Shown in pieces: positions 35,251-46,657 of a stretch of DNA of 55,983 bases (position 1 is its first letter; each line of letters starts with the position of its first letter). Both the position numbers and the translations under genes were made by a program. The notes below the pieces were generated by a model. That model was not told where the DNA came from. It made no database searches and worked only from the letters and a program-made list of their open reading frames with translations. The DNA is taken from the NCBI GenBank assembly GCA_022925895.1, contig JAKSYS010000403.1, positions 1 to 55,983 on the forward strand, written 5' to 3'. The DNA is from Fragilaria crotonensis. Taxonomy: Eukaryota; Bacillariophyta; Fragilariophyceae; Fragilariales; Fragilariaceae.

Positions 35251-36080
35251 TGAAACTGGTCATAATGCCGCAGTCATTTCCGCATTGTAAATTCTGTATG
35301 CATATGTTCTTTATGACGAGTAGTAGAACTACGGTAGTACCTGGTACCTGGTACTCGGAGTCCTTATCGTTATGTACTATCATACAATTGTACTGCTTTG
35401 CTCCAGTACTATCATAGTACCATTTGAGAATCATGAACGTCATATCATCATCATCATATTCTACTATTGCCAGTTGTGCTATGTTTGCCATGCACGTCGT
35501 CCGGATTAAAGATATTTAGCTCTGGCGGTATATGTGAAAACCTCGTCCAGTTTCTGTCATAGCAATACCTATTCGTGCTTTTGCAGCTCTGTGAACAAAC
35601 ATGGTCACATGTCCCAAACATATATCCGATTGTCTCGGTTAAAAACATACTCCGAGTACATCCGATACCGAAGTTTTGGTTCAACGCAATAATGGTTTCG
35701 TCTGATTTATACTCGGCGTATGCTTAATCATTCTTTCTGGTCACGGACATAGGTCATGGCATCAAGGGTTAGCCTTGAGGACATCCCGGGCACCACATGT
35801 TTCAAAAAACATCAGATAATTTCTAAATTTTTTGCCTGGCTCGTTGTTCCCGGTTATGTCCTGTCGGAAATGGAAAACAGCAGGTAACGTGAACCTGGTC
35901 ATAACGCCGCAGTCATTTCCGCACATGTAAATTCTTCAAATGCGTTTATAATTAATGACGAGTGCTCATAGTCCTTCTCGATAGCTTTCTCGATACTACC
36001 ATTGTGATGGTACTGGAGTACCCCTGCATATGTAACATTATTTCTATTTAAGAAACCGAATCGTCATATCATCATCATGT
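35251..36080. repeat. Direct repeat pair of about 200 bp
   Basis: A 45-46-bp core, CTGGTCATAA(T/C)GCCGCAG continuing through CATTTCCGCA to TGTAAATTCT, occurs at 35251-35295 and 35890-35935. Weaker similarity continues through ATGACGAGT, a GTAC word and CATATCATCATCAT in both copies (to about 35460 and 36080). It could be a duplicated promoter fragment or a small mobile element. No terminal inverted repeat seen. Confidence 0.55.
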
Positions 36081-36530
36081 CGTAGTACTACTACTACAAG
36101 ATTATGGTTGCTACAGAAGTGAATCGGAAGGTCCGGTAAATAAAGTGACTTGGCATCGGTATGCCTCCCTGCCAATGTAGTTCATCACACGTAATATCAC
36201 GACAAGTAACACGATTCTAGCCCGTACGTTACAAAGTACTCTCAACTAAAATTGTGTGTCCATAGTCCATACTCCATACGTCCATACTGGTCATCGTGCG
36301 ACCGATCGTCTGTCTGTCACAGGGATGGACCCGCCGACTACTACCGTCTACTACCAAGTTTCCTTACCGGCAAAAAAGATGTATTTAGCTATGCATACGT
36401 CATAGGGCTGGGTTCACGAGCAGGATTCGCGAGATACAGCTCTACGTGTTATATAGTACCACTTTTTTTTGAGCGCGCGTATTGGAAATAGATTAACTCG
36501 CTGCATCACTTGCTTCTTAATCAATCAACC

Positions 36531-37045
36531 ATGGCGGTGCCGCTTTCTTCAACCTTGTACTGGGAATCCGGAGATTCCAGAAAGCTCTTTGCTCCAAAAT
36601 TGTTGAATGGCGTGGACTGTGACGTGCGGAAAAATGTTCTTGATTGAATTGAATTGAGAAGCTGGAGAAAATCAATTGTTTCGCTGCTGATTGGAGAGAG
36701 TTATATGTGGATGGCGGCGATCAAGATGATTTGTGTTCAGAACACGAAATCTTTCTTATACGGCACAGGAGCATGTACCTTGCCTGTGCCTTGCGTAGAT
36801 TTGTTAACAAGGTGACCGATAAAGCAAGATGGACTTGGCAGCTATGTATTCTTGAGCACGCCATTATGTTGATGAACGATATTGGGATGGAAACTTACTC
36901 TTATAGGTGGCCATTGGCAAGGTGGCACCGACGATTGGCTTACAGCCCGAAAGACATATTCATTAAGTCTCCAGTTCCAAAGAGTCGGTTGCCTCCAATT
37001 TTTATCGAGAATCTGGCTGGATGCGATACATCAGAAGGTGCGTAA
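36531..37045 (+). pseudogene. Possible transposon-associated or decayed gene fragment
   Basis: An ATG at 36531 opens 38 codons (MAVPLSSTLYWESGDSRKL...) before a TGA. A second frame from about 36655 to 37045 encodes a coherent, non-repetitive segment of about 130 residues (LYVDGGDQDDLCSEHE, RHRSMYLACALRRFVNK, WTWQLCILEHAIMLMND). Its composition is protein-like, but no single-base change joins the two frames because both carry nearby stops. It may be a first, broken gene of the transposon downstream or a host gene remnant. Not recognised. Confidence 0.3.
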
Positions 37046-37621
37046 TGGTGAGCTTTCCTTTACATGGCGAGATTTAGGCAGTTAATGGTGATAATATGGT
37101 TGCTTTTAACAATATTATTGTTATAACTGACATTTACATAGGTAAATCATACACGTGTATGGGGCATATGTACTGATGCGTAGCTAGATATCGGCATGTC
37201 TTCTTATTTAATGCAACATTGAAGGTTTGTTCATAAATTTTACATTTTATAGATGCAACATTTGAAAACTTTTGCTGTTCGCTTTGGACATTTGTGATGT
37301 AGTATGGAACATTGGATTGTAATTTTACATTTTATTTTCTTATTTAACGACATGCACCGGCGATTGTGCGCATATTTTACCGCCAATTCTGCCATTTGAT
37401 TTGGATCTTGCGCGCTTTAAAATTTTCCACTGAACGTAAAGTTTAAATGTGTAACCATGCTTTGTACCCACTCAAAATTTCATGTCATTGTTTCACACGA
37501 AGTATGTATCTTGCAAACGTTTTGCTGTTAAGTATTCACTCTTGTAATTGTATTTGTCCAGTCACATAAATGGTTTTTTTCACAATCATCGATTCACTTT
37601 TGACTTTCAAGAACTGCTTTC

Positions 37622-40600
37622 ATGTCATCGGTGCCAACTGGTGGTAGTGTTCGTTGTGCATGTTGCAATGCAGCTTTCCATCGACTGTCCAGTCACCTTT
37701 CTTGGAATGCACGTTGTGCCGCTTTCTACGATAGCTTGCCATCAGATATGGTCAACAACGGAGTTCTTGATGACGTGCACAGACCTGATGCTTCAGATTG
37801 CAACGAGGAATGTGATACCGCTGGTGCAGGACAATCAAGAAAAAATTCTAGGCGTGAAACAACAGTTGACAAACCAATTGATGACCATAACAATGAAGGG
37901 TTTGATGACGACTTTGGTATGATGTCTGATGGTGATGTCTCTGTATGTAACAGCAGTGAAGAATCAGAGGATGAGAGCGAGGACAATGAGATCCCTGATG
38001 GGATCATTTTGGACTTGTACGAGGAAATGCAGGAGTTACGATTGAATCCATTCGGTTTGGACAGGTTCTCTGGTGAAGAAAAGGTACATATAGAGTTATT
38101 GCATCTACTGAAGGAACTAAAAGCGCCACTGAAAGCCTTTTCAGGCATTCTCAATTGGGCTGCAAAGGCAAATGGCCAGGGTCACATATTCCATCCCGAC
38201 TGCCAACCTTCTCGCCGCAAGGTTGTCCATAACTTGTATTGTCGGTACAACATGAAGGGATTGATTCCGAAGGAGAAGTTGTTCTACCTCCCTTACTCCA
38301 GGAGGACAGTACCAATGATATATTTCGATGCCAGGGAAGTCTTCGCATCCCTACTCTCCTGCCCTTTGCTGAATCGTGATGAAAACTACCTATTCGATTC
38401 GCCAGAAAAGGATCCTTTCATTGGTCCCCCCAAATCATCGATGATTGGTGACATCAACACAGGACAGTGCTACCGAAAGACATACGAAGCCCTCGTGAAA
38501 AATCCAGATGTCGATATGATTTTACCCACAATCGTGGCCATGGACAAGACACAGGTCGACACTTACGGTAGGCTTCAAATGGAGCCACTGACCATATCCC
38601 ATGGTCTTCTGAAGCACAGTGTTCGTTCGAAGCACACCGCAATGCGAATTCTTGGTTATGTTTGTCATAGCAGCCCTGCACACCAAACCAAGATGCAAGG
38701 CGGTGTTCCTGATACTGTTACACCGCGCCCATACCTGCCTGACGGCAGCGTGATTGCCCGTGTACCCCTGAAACCACTCCCAGGTTTGCCATGGGCAACA
38801 TATTTACTCAACGAGATGCACCTTCAGATTGAGTTCATCCTCGAAGTATCGGGATACCTTGACCTCCAACGTCACGGATTCAAGTGGAATCTCCATTACA
38901 ACGAGAGAGTGTATCCAGTGGTGCTGCACCCTATATTCCCTTCATCATTGGGGATACCGAGGACACGATCGCCTCTGTGGGCATTACACTGCCCGATTTG
39001 AAAAGGTCAAGCAGCTTTGCCGTGTTTGCGAATGCCCCACACGTTTATCAGGGTACTCGAAGGCAAAGTTTAACCACAGGAAACCAGCAGCCATAAACCG
39101 ATTAATCGCTGGTGCCAACTCAGCTGTAAGTCAAGTAGGTGCCACCGCAAACCTGAACGCACTCAAAGACATGTCACAAAACTATCTGCGCAACGGCTTT
39201 GGCAGGGCTCGTTTCGGATCACACAATGAGCGCGGAATTTTGGCGCATGCCCTGGTGAGATGTTGCACCTTGTATCGCTAGGTTGGTTCAAGTACTGCCT
39301 CGAAGCGTTCGCATCCCAAGCGGGGGGCAAAAATTCTGTGGCAGTGAAACGTTATGACGCGCTGTGTGCAAGAATTGGCACACAATTGTCAAGACATAGT
39401 GATCGTGACCTCCCCAGAATGAACTTTCCCAAGGGCTTCTCATCTGGTACAAATCTCATGGGTCACGAGATCACTGGATGCCTCCTGGTGAAGTTGTTTG
39501 CACTTCATACCACCTCATTCAAGAACATATTCCCGACCAAGAAGAAGCCCCCCAAGAAGGTGATGGCGAAGCACACGAAGGTGAACCACATGAAGCCCAA
39601 GGCGAAGAAGGCGGGGCCAGAAGGCAAGGCAAAGAAGAAGAAGGCGAAGAGCAAGGCAACGAAGAGCATCCCCACCCATCCCGATCACAATCTCCGCTTC
39701 GAATGCCATGTATCGGATTGGATATTGGCCGTGTCGTCACTCCTCCAGTGGCACCAGTGGATGAAGCAACCGGAAATGCCAAGGCATCAAGTCGTGAAGT
39801 CCAAATACGCAGTCCAGTGGCTCATGCGCAATGTTGCAAACATCTGTCCTCGACAAACTGGAATGGGAAACAACACGATCAAGAATCATCTGGTGTTACA
39901 CATTTGCGAAGATATTTTGGACCATGGTGTGCCCGAGAATGTGAACAGTGCCTACGCTGAATCTGCTCACATACCACTTTCCAAGATGACAGCCCGGAAC
40001 ACACAAAAAAGGGCGAAGACTTTCACGAAGCAAGCGGCAGAACGATATGTAGAGAACCTCGCCATTTCGTCAGCAGTTTATGACATGGAATGCGACCACG
40101 CCAGCATGGCGAGGGAAGGTCAGCAGCGGCAGAGGACAGCAACACATCAGCAGATAAGTGGAAGCTTGGCGGCCGGAGGTTCACGATCTCATGGCCTCTT
40201 GGCGATGCACGTCCATCATTCCAGTGGTTTCGCAAGTATCCAGGGATCATCCCCATGGAGACTCCCTGCAGGGAAGGCAATGCATTACCTTGCAACGTAT
40301 TGTTTGCCCCATACAGGGATGGGGAGCTTCGGTGTAGCACAGAGTTCATCTCCGCTGAGGGACACAAATACAGGGCCCATCCAAGCATCTATGACGGTCA
40401 ACCATGGCATGACCACGCCATGGTCGAGTGGCCAAACTATAAGTATCCCCATCCCTCCCAGCCTTCATCCACACGTTCATTGACTTGCGAGACCTGCCTC
40501 CGATCACGAGGATCAACATCCCCGAAGTTGGACAAGAACCCATTAAAGCTGGCGTGTATGCACTGGTGCACTCATTCCTTGCCATCGACGAGGAAAACAC

Positions 40601-41060
40601 CAGAATGGACAGCAACACCATGATTGGGCGTTACAAGATGTGGTACCACGATGAAGAAGCAACATACCCGATTTTATATCTGATCGACGTCAGAAACATC
40701 GTGGGACCAACGATTGGAATTCGCGATGTTGACCCCACTGTTCGTGAACAAGACGAGTCTTTCCTCTTCCTCTTCCTAAGGAAAGAAGAGTGGGCATCAG
40801 CGTGGGACACCATGATCACAAGCTGCCACAAAGACAGGCATAAACCAACTTTTGAGAAGGATTACGAAGTGAAGGTTCGTAATGAAAGAGATGGTGATCA
40901 TGATGAAGACGAGGATAATGATGAAGACGAGGATGATGATGAAGATCAGGATGACAACGACGATGATGAAGGTGATGATGAGTCGGATGACGACGACGAA
41001 TCCGAAGTTGATATTGTTGCCATCAGGTCACATGAAACACGGAAGAAACAGCGAAGGTAG
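37622..41060 (+). CDS. Plavaka/CACTA-like transposase, five frameshifts
   Basis: Transposase of about 1147 aa starting at the ATG at 37622. A short Cys/His cluster (CACC...H....H, residues 12-25) may bind DNA, followed by an acidic region. The core has LPTIVAMDKTQVDTYGRL (about 305, putative catalytic Asp), SKHTAMRILGYV, IIGDTEGHDRLCGHYTARF (about 445), LCRVCECPT and PGEMLHLVSLGWFKYCLEAF, the D...DT.GH...LHLxxLGxFKY order of Plavaka-type transposases. A Lys-rich stretch lies near 650 and an Asp/Glu-rich tail at the end. The frame breaks at CCC 38929-38931, GG 38961-38962, CCC 39250-39252, GGG 40113-40115 and CCCC 40447-40450. Each lacks one base, and restoring all five gives an uninterrupted chain ending at 41060. 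So the element may be young and intact. Function call rests on motifs I recognise, not on a search. Confidence 0.75.
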
Positions 41061-41086
41061 ATGTCATCTTTGCTATTAAAGTGTTT

Positions 41087-43557
41087 TCACCGGATCATCT
41101 TCGGAATTCGGTATGTAGTAGCATGGGGACTTTCCACAGGCAACAAGGGTTCAGTAAACTTCGGCACCACACCACCATCATCCTCATCATCATCATCGTC
41201 ATTATCGTCAGCAGCCTCATAAGCAACATGAGAATGCCTCCGCCGCGATCTCTTCCTAACTTTCTGTCGTCTCCTCCTCTTCTTGGCACTTGTCGCTGGC
41301 ATGCTTGACTCTTCCAAGTCACCACTGGCAATGGCAGCAGCTGCAGGATTGGGGCGTTCAGGACGATCCACAGCCATAGCAGCAGACATCTTCCTCCCGG
41401 CGTCAACCACTCTTTCCTTTGCCGCAGTAAACGTCCCATACAGATGATTCTCCGTATGTCGCACACTTCCAGCCCAATCACCAGCGGCCCCTTCAACAGG
41501 GGGACCATCCGGTTCCGACACCGACGTACAGTGTCGGATATCTCGACCATCCCAGCTTACGGCAACTCCGTTCGTGATCTTGATAGCAAGGCCAGCAAAG
41601 GGGACCCAGGTCGAGTTGGGACCAGGACGACGTCCATGGATGTTGGGCATCACAAGATACCAGTTCGTTCCCTTTCCAGGAATGTCTTCCAAAAACTGAC
41701 TGTAACCTTGAGAGGCATCGTTGAAGTCATAATGAGAAGCGTTTCCCAGGTCGACACTCGTGTCGACAGTGTATCCAACTCGCCGTCCACCCTCACCATC
41801 CATCGGCACCACAGGATGGAGACCACAATTCCCCTCAGTGTCGCGGATCACAGCATATACCTGAGGAAAGGCACACCTCCCAATCACTGCGAGGGAGACG
41901 ACCATTTCCCTAAGGAGAGCCTCACCCACAGCCTCATTTGCCTTGTATGCGCTTGTGGTGACACCATCCAAGTGCACATGAGTTCCAATCGCATGCATGG
42001 TGCCGTAATCACCAGCATTGGACCTCGCTGCACCCTTCTTCTTTGCAAGTCTCAAGGCCTTATTATGCTTTGTAATACAAGCCATCGCATCCAAAAGATC
42101 CTCACCCCCATCGTCAGTCAGGAAGTTGACATTCCTCACCATGATGACCGACTGCCGATTCCTCTGCTGACCAAGGCAAGGTAGGTCCACCATGATGTCG
42201 ACAAAGTGTTCAGATGCCGGATCGATGATCCAGCACGTGTCCGGCAGACGATAGTGATGACACCCCTCGGCATAGTGACGCCCGTCCCGCCTTGCACTGT
42301 TCGCAACTGCAAGGCGTTGGTTGTATTCTACCGCCAGATATTCCCGTGGGATGTCGGGATGCCATGAACCATCGAAGACATCAGGTGCCATCTTCGGGCC
42401 GTCGCTGTCCCGACATTGTTCCACCCTGTAGACAACCCGATTCTGCTGCAAATCCTTCGTGAGGTTCAAGGAAATTCGCCATGCCGAAACACGGTCAACG
42501 AATTCGTCAAATCGCCCACATGAATAGCCACGGTACTCCAGGTACCGAAATTGTTTTGGTTCTTCCATATGAAATCGCTTGACATACCCTCCCTTGCCGA
42601 AGGTGTACGACACCTTCCCATTACTGTCGGTGCTCCTCTCAAGGCGAAGCCAGCTCATGTCCAGGGCCACATGTGTTTTAGCCACACCGACATCCTCCTT
42701 GCGACGCTCTCTGGCACAGTAGAAAACGCCACATTGAGGCAAGAAGAGTATCATGGTGCGAAACTTGAAATCATTCTTATCATCAAGATCGTCTTCATGG
42801 TATGATCTGACCAACAGGACATCATCTTCACCCCCCACCACCGATGAAGCAGCCTTCTTTGTTGGAAGCTCGGCACTTGGTTCGGTTTTCATCAAAGGCG
42901 ATCTATTGAGGATGACATCCATGACGTAGATCTCGCTGAGGAAGCATGACTCCATCCCAGAGAATGGGAACATGTCAGCCGCGCATTGTAGTTGGTGTAC
43001 GAAGTCGCATCCGTATGCAGCGGCTATCCAAGCAACGTTAGTGTTGCATACCTTTCGCGTCGTTCCAGCCAGGGGACACGGAGATGTCTCCTTCCCAGTC
43101 GCGAAGGCATGATAGCGCTCCTTGAAGTGAGCTCTATCCTCAGGAGGCACCGCCATCGACAGCAATAGCATAGCTTGTCTCTGCGACGGCAGGAATTTGC
43201 GCTCCGGTCGATTCGGCAAGCATGGACCGTCATAGCCACCAACATCGCCTTCATTATCGCTATCGCCATCAACGTCAAACAACAAGTCATCATCCTGATC
43301 GCTATCGCTATCAACCTCAAATACCAAGTCATCATCCTCCTTTCCATTATTCCCATCAGCGTGGATGTCATCCTGGCCATTGTGACAAACGCCATTTTGC
43401 CGTCAGTCGCACAAGACGATGATCGCTTCTCCTTCGCTGACGCCCCAAGGTTTCGCAAGCCTGTCGCACAAGACGACGTTCGCTTCTTATTAGCTATACT
43501 GCGCTTATTACGTCGACTGGACGACATAAAGTTCTCGTCTTGCTCCTTCGTAGGCAT
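41087..43557 (-). CDS. Transposon accessory protein 2, unknown function, one frameshift
   Basis: Protein of about 823 aa. The chain starts at the ATG at 43557 (MPTKEQDENF). One base seems missing in TTTT 43395-43398 (AAAA on the coding strand), after which the frame runs open to 41087. It has an acidic N-terminal part rich in Asp/Ser, a long globular middle with several Cys/His (CNTNVAWIAAAYGCDFVH, CHHYRLPDTCWIID, HAIGTHVHLDG), and a basic KKRRRRQKVRKRSRRRH segment followed by an Asp tract near the C-terminus. I do not recognise a family. The tail-to-tail arrangement with the transposase suggests it is a cargo or helper of the element, perhaps DNA- or chromatin-binding, but this is inference only. 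Confidence 0.7.
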
Positions 43558-44035
43558 CGTTCAACCCACTGGATGGCAGGGCACGACGTCAACTACAAAA
43601 GAACGACAAGAGAACGTTCACGCCGCGACAGTAGACAAAACCAGCGATCCTGTTCTCGTGTTGCTCCTTCGCAGGCGTCGTTCAACCCACTGGATGGCAG
43701 GGAACGACGTCAACTACGAAAGAACAAAAGAGAACGTTCACGCCGCGACAGTCGACAACAACAGCGATACCAGCGACAATCAACAACAATGCCATTGCCA
43801 AGACAATAACTGTGTCTTTGTGTGAGGCAATAACACGTGCATCGTCAACCCACTGGATGGCAACGACGTCAACTACAAAGAACGAAAGAGAACGTTCACG
43901 CCGCGACAGACAAAACCAGCGATATCGAAGGATGGCAGAACGATAACTACGAAAGAACTTCACGCACAGTCGACAACAACAGCGATACCAGACACAATCA
44001 ACAACAATAACTTGCCATTGCCAAGAAAAGCAATA
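43531..44035. repeat. Tandem imperfect repeats at the 5' end of accessory gene 2
   Basis: Four related units at about 43531-43651, 43652-43848, 43849-43927 and 43928-44035. Shared words are TCAACCCACTGGATGGCA, ACGACGTCAACTAC, AGAGAACGTTCACGCCGCGA and CAGCGATAC. The start codon of accessory gene 2 (ATG at 43557 on the minus strand) lies inside the first unit; the second unit has lost that ATG. The repeats may be promoter or transposase-binding arrays. Confidence 0.7.
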
Positions 44036-44305
44036 ACAAACGGTGTGTTGTTGTCGTCGAATTGGAGTGAATTTATTCTACGAACAAATGGCGTAGAAAA
44101 CATACCGCATTGCAGATGCGAAATACATGTATCCGAAAAGGGAAAATGCGAACTGACTTTACTATGCATTTTACAGTGGAAAGCTATCCCAGGATTAACC
44201 TGGGACTTCAATGCAGAAACGATTGAAAAATCTATTTCTAAATGTCTTCAAGCTGCTTACAACAAAGCACTGTACAAAACATACCGCAGAAATTTTTATT
44301 CATGA
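44012..44305 (+). other. Orphan open frame without ATG start
   Basis: A 97-codon frame with protein-like composition (NWSEFILRTNGVENIPHCRC, KGKCELTLLCILQW) and a stop at 44303-44305. It has no initiating ATG. It could be an exon, the 3' end of a broken gene, or chance. It lies in the spacer between accessory genes 2 and 3. Confidence 0.2.
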
Positions 44306-44638
44306 TACTTAGCGAGGACCACACCTGTCCAGCGCACATAAGTACTGATACGGTTAGTTTATATAAATATTCGCATTTGAATAGTATATTATAAACATTT
44401 GAGCACCATCATAATACTTAGCGAGTTACACACATGTCCATTGCACACAAGTACTGGTATAGTGCTTTTATATAAGAACAAGGATACGAATAGTATAAAC
44501 ACACACATGAGCACAGTGATTACATTTAAGGAGAAACACATGTCCAACGCACACATGCACTGGTAGAGTGCATTTATATATATATCGCACTATTAAATTG
44601 TTAATTTGTATATATATATCAACACACATGTCAAATGT
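44302..44638. repeat. Second tandem-repeat family, three units of about 106-123 bp
   Basis: Units at about 44302-44407, 44408-44515 and 44516-44638. Each contains ATACTTAGCGAG (or a variant), CACATGTCCA..GCACA, A(G/C)TACTG(G/A)TA, a TTTATATA tract, GAATAGTATA and ...GAGCAC. Identity falls from first to third. They lie 500-830 bp upstream of accessory gene 3. Confidence 0.7.
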
Positions 44639-44710
44639 ACAAGTTCATTAGTATTAAAATCATAGTCTCTGTTACTCTATGCGTAATATGAGGACGTTGA
44701 TTCGAGTGTC

Positions 44711-44728
44711 GAAGTGCACGTGCACTTC
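44711..44728. repeat. Perfect 18-bp palindrome with CACGTG core
   Basis: GAAGTGCACGTGCACTTC reads the same on both strands. It lies about 410 bp upstream of accessory gene 3, between the tandem repeats and the start codon. The centre is the CACGTG site bound by bHLH or bZIP factors, so it may be a control site or a transposase site. Confidence 0.5.
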
Positions 44729-45136
44729 AACGCACGCACACGCGTAGATACAGTACCAGAGCGAAGTCCTGCCTTGCATCGTGAGGAACACCCAAATATT
44801 GAAAACGACTGACCATGCCCTATACGCTTAAACTGAACCGTATATTCTTACATAGAAGCCATATTGCTGTTACACGAGCAATATCTCGTTTATTCAAACG
44901 ATGCACATGCATTTTTAAAGCATTCAACTACACTTTTGAGTATACAATACATACGTATGCACATTTGAGGGGGTTCGCATTCACTGTTTGAATGGGACTT
45001 TGCCACAATAATTTGTGCAGCAAACACCATTATTGATACCATAGAATCGCAAAACAGAAAAGGAACAAACACAACTCATCGCTCTTCTGCTTCTCTAGTT
45101 GTTTTCATTGGCTTCACTTGAGTTGTTGGACAAACC

Positions 45137-46657
45137 ATGACAGGCTCACCACGAACAAGGTCAACAGGACAAGTGAGAAAGTCTCCACGACGGAACAACG
45201 TCGGACAGAAGACGGGAAAGGTAAGGAAAAGTACTAGTGTAGCGAGAAGAAAGTCGACTGGGAAAAGAATTGCGACCAAACCTGCCCCAAAAATTGACGT
45301 TGCCAGCGACGACGTCGACAGCAATGATGAAGTGGAGGAGGTGGACAATAATCGTGATCAACGAAGGCAGAAAACTAAAGTCTCATCGAACGATGTGGAC
45401 GATGTTCTTGAACAACCAAGGAAGTTAACACTCGTGTCGTCAAGGGAAGGAGCCGTGAAAAGGAAGAAGATGACAGGAAAAGCCAGAAAACCAGTGAGAG
45501 CGCCCAAGTTACACAAATCATCATCATCGTCATCATCTTACGAAAATGAATCTGACCCGAGCGATGACGATGATGGAAATCTTTTTGCAGGCCGCGTCGT
45601 TCCGAACCCTACAATTGCAGCCGTAGTAGAGGTTTTGGAGGATGATGATGATGATGATGATGATTGCGCAGATAAGAAAGAAGCAGGTGACGCCGATGAA
45701 GAAGATGACGAAGAGACTCCTCCGCAACGCTCAAAGATACAGAGGAGACTTGATGACGAGGATGTGGAGGATGAGGACAGAGAAGATGACTATGCGAGTG
45801 CAACAAGCCACGAAGAGACTCCTCCGCGACGCTCAAAGATACAGAGGAGACTTTATGACGAGGATGTGGAGGATGAGGACAGGAACAATCGCGCAAGTTC
45901 GACTAGTACACTAAGCATGCAACGCAAGAGTTCCGGGAGGAAAGAAAATGGTGAGTCCGCTGTTGTGAACCTTGACGTACCAATTCGTGGCATGTCCAAA
46001 AGTGAATCGAGGAGGAATCAGCAAGAGTATGCGACACAACGGGTTAAGGCATTCGTTACATCAAAGGTGTTTCGAAAAATTAAATTTATAAGCAATGATG
46101 ACATGTTACGAGAGGCGATGGATTGGGTGATGAGGCATGAAAAGGTCCCACAGGACAAGCGCTTGATGTATCGGGTGGTTTACGAAAGTGTCTTCAATGA
46201 GTCGTTGAATGCAAAGAGGAGTACATGCGAGACGGCGGGAAAGAAGATTGTGGTGGAGGAAACGATGCCCAAATTCCAAGAGAAGGGCAAGGAATTGTTC
46301 ACCATCGAGGAGTTGTGTACGCTCAGGCGGGCAAAAACCGAACGTGAAAAGGAGGCTGCGTTTTGGTTCTTTGGCGAATTCTTGTCCTGTGTGGTTGGAA
46401 AACGAGTGTGGAATGTTCAAAAGCAATATCAACTGATCTCACAGGCAACGATGACGGGTAGCAGTGACAAGCTGGTCACAGTAAGCGACGAGGCATTTGC
46501 TCTACTAATGTACGAGAATTACCAAGATAAGTGGACGAAACAGGGTAGTGCACAGGCAGGACAATCGGAGCAAAGCGGAAAGAAAGTAATTCGGGAAAGT
46601 ATACCGTTCAGAATAGTGGGACCTGCAAATATGGCGGATGGAGTCATGCCGGCATGA
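45137..46657 (+). CDS. Transposon accessory protein 3, basic/acidic, unknown function
   Basis: Intact 506-aa frame from the ATG at 45137. The first 60 residues are very basic (RTRSTGQVRKSPRR, RKSTGKR), as in nuclear or DNA-binding proteins. Residues 130-255 alternate Ser runs, Asp runs and a duplicated 24-residue unit, ETPPxRSKIQRRLxDEDVED. Residues 280-480 are the only globular part, with YATQRVKAFVTSKVFRKIKF, REAMDWVMRHEKVPQDK and EKEAAFWFFGEFLSCVVGKRVW. No family recognised. It lies divergent to accessory gene 2 and is the rightmost gene of the element. A structural or DNA-binding helper of transposition is a guess. Confidence 0.75.
   Translation: MTGSPRTRSTGQVRKSPRRNNVGQKTGKVRKSTSVARRKSTGKRIATKPAPKIDVASDDVDSNDEVEEVDNNRDQRRQKTKVSSNDVDDVLEQPRKLTLVSSREGAVKRKKMTGKARKPVRAPKLHKSSSSSSSYENESDPSDDDDGNLFAGRVVPNPTIAAVVEVLEDDDDDDDDCADKKEAGDADEEDDEETPPQRSKIQRRLDDEDVEDEDREDDYASATSHEETPPRRSKIQRRLYDEDVEDEDRNNRASSTSTLSMQRKSSGRKENGESAVVNLDVPIRGMSKSESRRNQQEYATQRVKAFVTSKVFRKIKFISNDDMLREAMDWVMRHEKVPQDKRLMYRVVYESVFNESLNAKRSTCETAGKKIVVEETMPKFQEKGKELFTIEELCTLRRAKTEREKEAAFWFFGEFLSCVVGKRVWNVQKQYQLISQATMTGSSDKLVTVSDEAFALLMYENYQDKWTKQGSAQAGQSEQSGKKVIRESIPFRIVGPANMADGVMPA
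45711..45884 (+). repeat. Internal duplication in accessory gene 3
   Basis: A segment of about 72 bp (GAAGAGACTCCTCCGC(A/G)ACG through GGATGAGGACAG) occurs at 45711-45780 and again at about 45814-45884, nearly identical. It encodes the repeated ETPPxRSKIQRRL unit. The high identity suggests a recent duplication. Confidence 0.75.

Larger units (their letters stand above)
35165..37621. other. Intergenic region between VWA gene and transposase
   Basis: About 2.5 kb. It contains a diverged direct repeat (35251-35460 and 35890-36080), GTAC words at 35335-35360 and 36005-36025, a possible small coding stretch at 36531-37045 (listed separately), and an A/T-rich part at 37085-37560. The last may already be the left end of the DNA transposon and holds two related segments with TTTTACATTTTAT (37236 and 37325). 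Confidence 0.5.

Noticed and set aside
37622..41060. Dead transposase with many mutations
   Set aside because: All five breaks are single-base losses in homopolymers, with no in-frame stop or missing segment. Assembly error is simpler than decay.
43531..44638. CRISPR-like array
   Set aside because: Units are imperfect, about 80-200 bp, without short identical repeats and unique spacers, and the DNA is eukaryotic.
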